Assembly: GCA_934343915.1 (NCBI GenBank)
Contig: CAKRIL010000013.1
Coordinates: 9,286 to 73,285 of the forward strand
Source of the DNA: an uncultured Lachnospiraceae bacterium
Lineage (GTDB): Bacteria > Bacillota > Clostridia > Lachnospirales > Lachnospiraceae
Length of the DNA: 64,000 nucleotides
Reading direction: 5' to 3'
Every line of letters begins with the position of its first letter. Within the stretch, counting starts at the first letter, position 1. The position numbers were made by a program, and so were the translations under genes. This document shows positions 60,168-64,000 of this stretch, piece after piece. The notes under the pieces were generated by a model, which worked only from the letters and a program-made list of their open reading frames with translations, had not been told where the DNA came from and did no database searches.

Positions 60168-62282
60168 TTATTCTGTCGCAGTCATGCCCTCGCCGGATGT
60201 CTCCGCCCCGCTTCCCTCCGCAGGTGTATCTGTGCCTGAATTCCCAGTGTTCTCCTGTGAAGTCTCTTCCTCTGATGTCTCCTGTGTTGTCTCAGTCTCA
60301 GCCGGTGCGACTGTCTCAGGATTTCCCTCGGCATCCGTGACTGTCTCGCCATTTTCGTCGGTCACATATTCAACCTGTGCCTCCGTCTGCTGCCCGGTAG
60401 GTGTCGGAAGTCCTCCGACGTTAATTTCGTAGGATTCATCCACCGGATATATCTCAAGATACGGAATGAGGTCAATCATTATGTCTCTCGCAAGCTCCTG
60501 TGCCGCTCTCGACGTATCAAAATCAGCCACCTGTGCCTCATCAAGCACCACATAGAATGCAACCTGCGGTTCCTCAGCCGGCATAAAGCCTATAAAGGAT
60601 GTAACGTAGTGCTGCTTATCTCTTGGCTGCTTCTCGGCAGCTCCCGTCTTGCCTCCGACACTGTAGCCTGCTATCTTAAGATAGCCTCCGGTTCCATAAT
60701 CCACAACGTTCTTGAGATATCCTCTGAGTATCTTCGAGGTCTCCTCTGACACGGTTCTTCTGACAAGAACGCTCTCATTCTCAACAAGAACCTCTCCTCC
60801 GGTACTCTTTATCTCCTTTACAAGATGCGGCTGATAGTAATATCCGCCATTAATCAGTGAACAGAACGCCGCCATCTCCTGTACCATGGTGACATTAAGG
60901 TTCTGACCGAAGCTGTTGGTAGCAAGGTCGATATCAGTTACTATATCCTTATTTATGACAAGTCCATACTCCTCTGAAGGAAGATCAACGCCGGTCTTCG
61001 CTCCGAAATTAAATCTGTCAACATAGGTATAGAACACATTCTTTCCTATTACTGCCGCCATCTGCATGAGCGCATCATTGCACGACTCCTCAAGTGCCTG
61101 ACTTACCGTAAGCTCACCATGTCCCTCAGGATGTGCACAGCTTATCTTCGTTCCCATAACCACCTCTGAGCCATCGCAGTAATAGGTCTCGGTTCCGTCA
61201 AGTATTCCCTCCTCAATGCCACTCGCAATCGTGAACGCCTTGAACACGGAACCCGGCTCGTATATATTCGACACACAGAAATTGCTCCACACATCATAGA
61301 GCGCGTCAACCGTCTGCTCATTGTCCATCTGTGCAAGCTCCTCCTCAGTATAGTATGCCGAGAGGTCGCTCGGATTGTTGAGGTCAAATGTCGGATACTG
61401 TGCCATGGAAAGTATCTGTCCGTTATTAGGATTGACAATCATTACCGCCGTATGCTTAGAGCCATATGCCTCATTGAATTCCCTTATCTTATTTTCAACA
61501 ATACGCTGTATATTGCTGTTGATTGTGAGTTCTATTGTATTGCCGTTGACAGCCGGCTTTATGGTAGTCTCAACATCCAAGTCCTCTCCCACATAGCCGT
61601 ACTCTCTCCCGTTGGTTCCCGTAAGGTATGAATTATAGTAATTTTCGATTCCTATTACACCCGTCGACTCCGTGGCATAGCCAAGTACGGAGGCGAGCAT
61701 CGAACCAAAAGGATATGTTCTTATATATTCTTCCTCAAGCCATGAGGAATTAATCTTTGAGTCAGCCTCCTTAGCCGCCCTGTACTCCTGCACCTCGTCA
61801 TATGTCAGGTATCTTTTTACCCTCTTATACGCACAGTTTACACCCTTCTGGCTCTCGAATATATCTATAAGCTCCTGTCTGTCACATCCGAGATACTCAA
61901 CAAGTGCATTGAGATTAAGCTCCCTGTCAGTATCATCAAGCCAGTATGTGTTAGGGTCAAGAATGAGGTTATACACCTTCTCGGAATAGGCAAGAACCGT
62001 TCCCGTCCTGTCCGTTATATCTCCTCGCTTTGCAAGAATGGTTGAATTCTTATAGTGCAGATTGTCAAATACCTTCTTGGCATATTTATCCTTGCTGTTT
62101 CTGCTTATATTAATCATCACTCCTGCAAGCAAAAACAAGGCAACCACGACAAAAGATACCACTATAATCAGCTTTATCTTCATCTTTCGCCGCAATTTCC
62201 TTGTCTTAATCTTCTTCACAAATGCAAATTGTTTCTTTTCAGAGCCATCCTCTCCAGGCAGTTGTGTTCTTATGTCATTCAT
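60168..62282 (-). CDS. Class B penicillin-binding protein, division transpeptidase (FtsI/PBP2-like)
   Basis: A 704-residue septal transpeptidase. A membrane helix spans about 37-60. Catalytic motifs are S345-V-F-K348 (YEPGSVFKAF), S400-C-N402 and K545-T-G547. The dimerisation domain includes TILAKRGDITDRTGTVLAYS. The last 90 residues are an acidic Thr/Glu/Ser-rich tail, unstructured in appearance. It follows ftsL directly, so it is the best FtsI candidate; the neighbouring 585-residue PBP is then the SpoVD candidate. No PASTA domain. Confidence 0.94.
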   Translation of the reverse strand: MNDIRTQLPGEDGSEKKQFAFVKKIKTRKLRRKMKIKLIIVVSFVVVALFLLAGVMINISRNSKDKYAKKVFDNLHYKNSTILAKRGDITDRTGTVLAYSEKVYNLILDPNTYWLDDTDRELNLNALVEYLGCDRQELIDIFESQKGVNCAYKRVKRYLTYDEVQEYRAAKEADSKINSSWLEEEYIRTYPFGSMLASVLGYATESTGVIGIENYYNSYLTGTNGREYGYVGEDLDVETTIKPAVNGNTIELTINSNIQRIVENKIREFNEAYGSKHTAVMIVNPNNGQILSMAQYPTFDLNNPSDLSAYYTEEELAQMDNEQTVDALYDVWSNFCVSNIYEPGSVFKAFTIASGIEEGILDGTETYYCDGSEVVMGTKISCAHPEGHGELTVSQALEESCNDALMQMAAVIGKNVFYTYVDRFNFGAKTGVDLPSEEYGLVINKDIVTDIDLATNSFGQNLNVTMVQEMAAFCSLINGGYYYQPHLVKEIKSTGGEVLVENESVLVRRTVSEETSKILRGYLKNVVDYGTGGYLKIAGYSVGGKTGAAEKQPRDKQHYVTSFIGFMPAEEPQVAFYVVLDEAQVADFDTSRAAQELARDIMIDLIPYLEIYPVDESYEINVGGLPTPTGQQTEAQVEYVTDENGETVTDAEGNPETVAPAETETTQETSEEETSQENTGNSGTDTPAEGSGAETSGEGMTATE

Positions 62283-62290
62283 ATCAGATT

Positions 62291-62797
62291 CTACTCCACA
62301 TCTTTATACTGGACAACATACTCACTGTCCTCATGGTCATACGTTACTATCTGACTCTGTGATGCGTACACCATTCCAAGTTCCTCCGTAGCAACCTTAT
62401 AGATATAATCGTAATCTATGGATGAGTTGATAGCCATCTCCATATTGTCATTCTCCATCGTCACGGTCGAGAGCTCCTTTCTTAAGGAAGCAATCTGCTT
62501 CGACTTATGGGAAATATCAATATTAAGAGAAATGAAGTTCACAAGTGTTATAAATATAACAACCATGGCGGCAGCCATGACAAGTGTGAACGCGAAGCCG
62601 AAGCTTGCACTCAGTCCCTGATTCTTTCTGCTCTCATGTACATGCTCATGTGTATGCTCATATCCGCCTGTATGTACAGGCTCCTCCACCCTCTCAGGAC
62701 GTACAGGGGCAGCCTGTACATAAGCCTCAGGCTTACGGGCAAGGTTATCGTTGATGTATACTGTTCTGTATGCATTTCTTTTTCTGTTATCTGCCAT
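62291..62797 (-). CDS. ftsL: FtsL-like cell division protein
   Basis: A 168-residue bitopic protein. A membrane helix (FAFTLVMAAAMVVIFITLVN) is followed by a short leucine-zipper coiled coil (SHKSKQIASLRKELSTVTME), the FtsL pattern. The cytoplasmic N-terminus is long for FtsL and contains a His-rich stretch (YEHTHEHVHES). It lies between rsmH and the division PBP, the fixed FtsL position. Start ATG has GGAGG five bases upstream. Confidence 0.88.
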   Translation of the reverse strand: MADNRKRNAYRTVYINDNLARKPEAYVQAAPVRPERVEEPVHTGGYEHTHEHVHESRKNQGLSASFGFAFTLVMAAAMVVIFITLVNFISLNIDISHKSKQIASLRKELSTVTMENDNMEMAINSSIDYDYIYKVATEELGMVYASQSQIVTYDHEDSEYVVQYKDVE

Positions 62798-63748
62798 TTA
62801 ATCCTCCCGCCTTCTCTCAAAAACTCTGAGCTTCGAGCTTTTTGCTCTCTTATTCACCTCAAGCTCCTCCTCCGATGGTACAATAGGTTTCCTTGTAATT
62901 ATCACACCCTTAGGAACATTCCCGCATACACATACAGGAAAGTTCGGCGGGCAGGTACATACGTCAACATTCTTTTTAAAACGGTTCTTCACGATTCTGT
63001 CCTCAAGTGAATGGAAGGTGATTATGCTTAATCTTCCCTTGTCATTGAGGAGCTCTATCATATCGTCAATCGAATTCTCCAGTACCTCAAGCTCCTTGTT
63101 GACTTCAATTCTTATCGCCTGAAAGGTCTGCTTCGCCGGGTGTCCTCCGGTAGCACGGAACTTCATCGGTATTGCCGCCTTAACTGCTTCCACAAGCTGT
63201 CCGGTAGTAGTAATCCTGCCGTTCTCCGTTCTCATTCTGACAATGTGCTTCGCTATGTTCTTCGCGAACTGGTCTTCACCATAATCCCTGATTATGTGGT
63301 ACAGCTCGCTCTCGCTGTACTCATTGACAACTATCTCTGCCGTGAGGCTCTGTCTGTTGTCCATTCTCATATCAAGCGGTGCATCATCATCCTTATATGT
63401 AAATCCACGTTCAGCATCATCGAGCTGATGTGAGGAAACACCTATATCAAGCAGTATTCCGTCAACTCTGCTTATACCGAGTTCTGCAAGAACTGCCCTC
63501 ATATTCACATAGTTATTTCTCACGATTGTCACCTTGTCTGCGAACGGTTCAAGTCTCTTGGTCGCAGCGGCGATGGCATCCTCATCCTGGTCAATTCCGA
63601 TAAGCCTTCCGTGCTCCCCGAGCCTCTCGCAGATATGATATGAATGTCCCGCACCTCCGAGTGTACCGTCAACATAGATTCCATCAGGCTTAATCGCCAG
63701 GCTGTCTATTGTCTCATTAAGCAATACCGGTATGTGTTCAAACTCCAT
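62798..63748 (-). CDS. rsmH: 16S rRNA (cytosine-1402-N4) methyltransferase
   Basis: RsmH (MraW) methylates C1402 of 16S rRNA. The 316-residue form begins MEFEHIPVLLNETID, the family start. The SAM-binding loop is VDGTLGGAGHS. LLDIGVSSHQLDDAERGF, GGHPAKQTFQAIRIEVN and ITFHSLEDRIVKNRF follow. A frame extending to 63781 overlaps mraZ and was rejected. It lies 16 bases after mraZ. Confidence 0.97.
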   Translation of the reverse strand: MEFEHIPVLLNETIDSLAIKPDGIYVDGTLGGAGHSYHICERLGEHGRLIGIDQDEDAIAAATKRLEPFADKVTIVRNNYVNMRAVLAELGISRVDGILLDIGVSSHQLDDAERGFTYKDDDAPLDMRMDNRQSLTAEIVVNEYSESELYHIIRDYGEDQFAKNIAKHIVRMRTENGRITTTGQLVEAVKAAIPMKFRATGGHPAKQTFQAIRIEVNKELEVLENSIDDMIELLNDKGRLSIITFHSLEDRIVKNRFKKNVDVCTCPPNFPVCVCGNVPKGVIITRKPIVPSEEELEVNKRAKSSKLRVFERRRED

Positions 63749-63764
63749 ATGCTTCCTCGTTTCC

Positions 63765-64000
63765 TTAAATACTGAATCCAAAGCTCTCCATGTTGGATGC
63801 GATTTCGTCGATGTTCTCCTCGTATTCCTTCTGGTCAGCTAAGTATCTGTCCTTATTCCAGATTTCAATTCTCTTCGATGTACCTGCAAGTACAACTTCC
63901 TTGTCAAGCTCTGCATACTCCCTGAGTACAGCAGGAAGAAGTATTCTTCCCTGCTTGTCCACTTCACAGGTTGCGGCTCCTGCGAGGAAAAATCTCACGA
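63765..64000 (-). CDS. mraZ: MraZ transcriptional regulator (5' end cut by window edge)
   Basis: The C-terminal half of MraZ, about 77 of 143 residues. The second repeat shows FFLAGAATCEVDKQGRILLP, then LREYAELDKEV and KRIEIWNKDRY. MraZ is a DNA-binding regulator of the dcw cluster. A GTG at the edge is probably an internal valine codon rather than the start. It precedes rsmH, the universal order. Confidence 0.93.
   Translation of the reverse strand, partial: VRFFLAGAATCEVDKQGRILLPAVLREYAELDKEVVLAGTSKRIEIWNKDRYLADQKEYEENIDEIASNMESFGFSI

Noticed and set aside
63996..63998. GTG at the window edge as the mraZ start
   Set aside because: The reading matches only the second half of MraZ, so the codon is internal and the gene is cut by the edge.

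Overview
The window looks like chromosome from a motile, Gram-positive Clostridia, most likely a Lachnospiraceae member of the Lachnospira/Eubacterium/Roseburia type. The evidence is a Firmicute-style flagellar operon with FliY and SwrD, CodY just upstream of flgB, spoIIGA-sigE-sigG after ftsZ, and moderate GC. The species cannot be fixed from sequence alone. Every gene I can support lies on the minus strand, so transcription runs from high to low coordinates. No tRNA, rRNA, CRISPR array or intact insertion sequence was seen.

Region A (64000 to about 52300) is a division and cell-wall (dcw) cluster: mraZ (cut by the window edge), rsmH, ftsL, two class B penicillin-binding proteins, murD, ftsW, murA, divIB and ftsZ. 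The expected mraY, murF, murG and ftsA are absent here. A strong hairpin terminator follows ftsZ.

Region B (about 52260 to 49746) is the sporulation block spoIIGA-sigE-sigG. Two exact Spo0A boxes and a long-spacer promoter precede spoIIGA. A sigma-F/G-like promoter precedes sigG.

Region C (49710 to 24711) is a type IV pilus locus. A GGDEF diguanylate cyclase and a lipoprotein lead into pilB and pilT. Then come pilC, the major pilin, pilD, a PilM-PilN fusion, PilO, four further pilin-like proteins and a 1528-residue secreted DUF5057 protein, closed by a terminator. Accessory DNA interrupts the locus in two places. One is an Rpn-like PD-(D/E)XK protein between pilT and pilC. The other is a two-gene ATPase plus putative nuclease module between pilC and the pilin, preceded by a large palindromic element. 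A second palindromic element lies between pilD and pilMN.

Region D (24700 to 19559) is comM-dprA-topA from one good promoter, ended by a strong terminator. codY follows on its own.

Region E (18600 to 1) is the flagellar operon: flgB, flgC, fliE, fliF, fliG, fliH, fliI, fliJ, a MotE-like gene, fliK, flgD, a TIGR02530-type gene, flgE, a sugar-nucleotide epimerase-like gene, swrD, motA, motB, fliL, fliM, fliY, cheY, fliO and fliP (cut at the edge). The epimerase-like gene is an unusual member.

The strongest candidates for something undescribed are four. The first is the ATPase/nuclease pair with its palindromic leader. The second is a structured leader shared by comM and the Rpn-like gene. The third is the pair of palindromic elements with similar termini. 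The fourth is the pilus locus itself, with its fused PilMN and giant DUF5057 exoprotein. Several gene starts below were moved from the longest reading frame to the start that has a proper Shine-Dalgarno (SD) sequence and fits family length.
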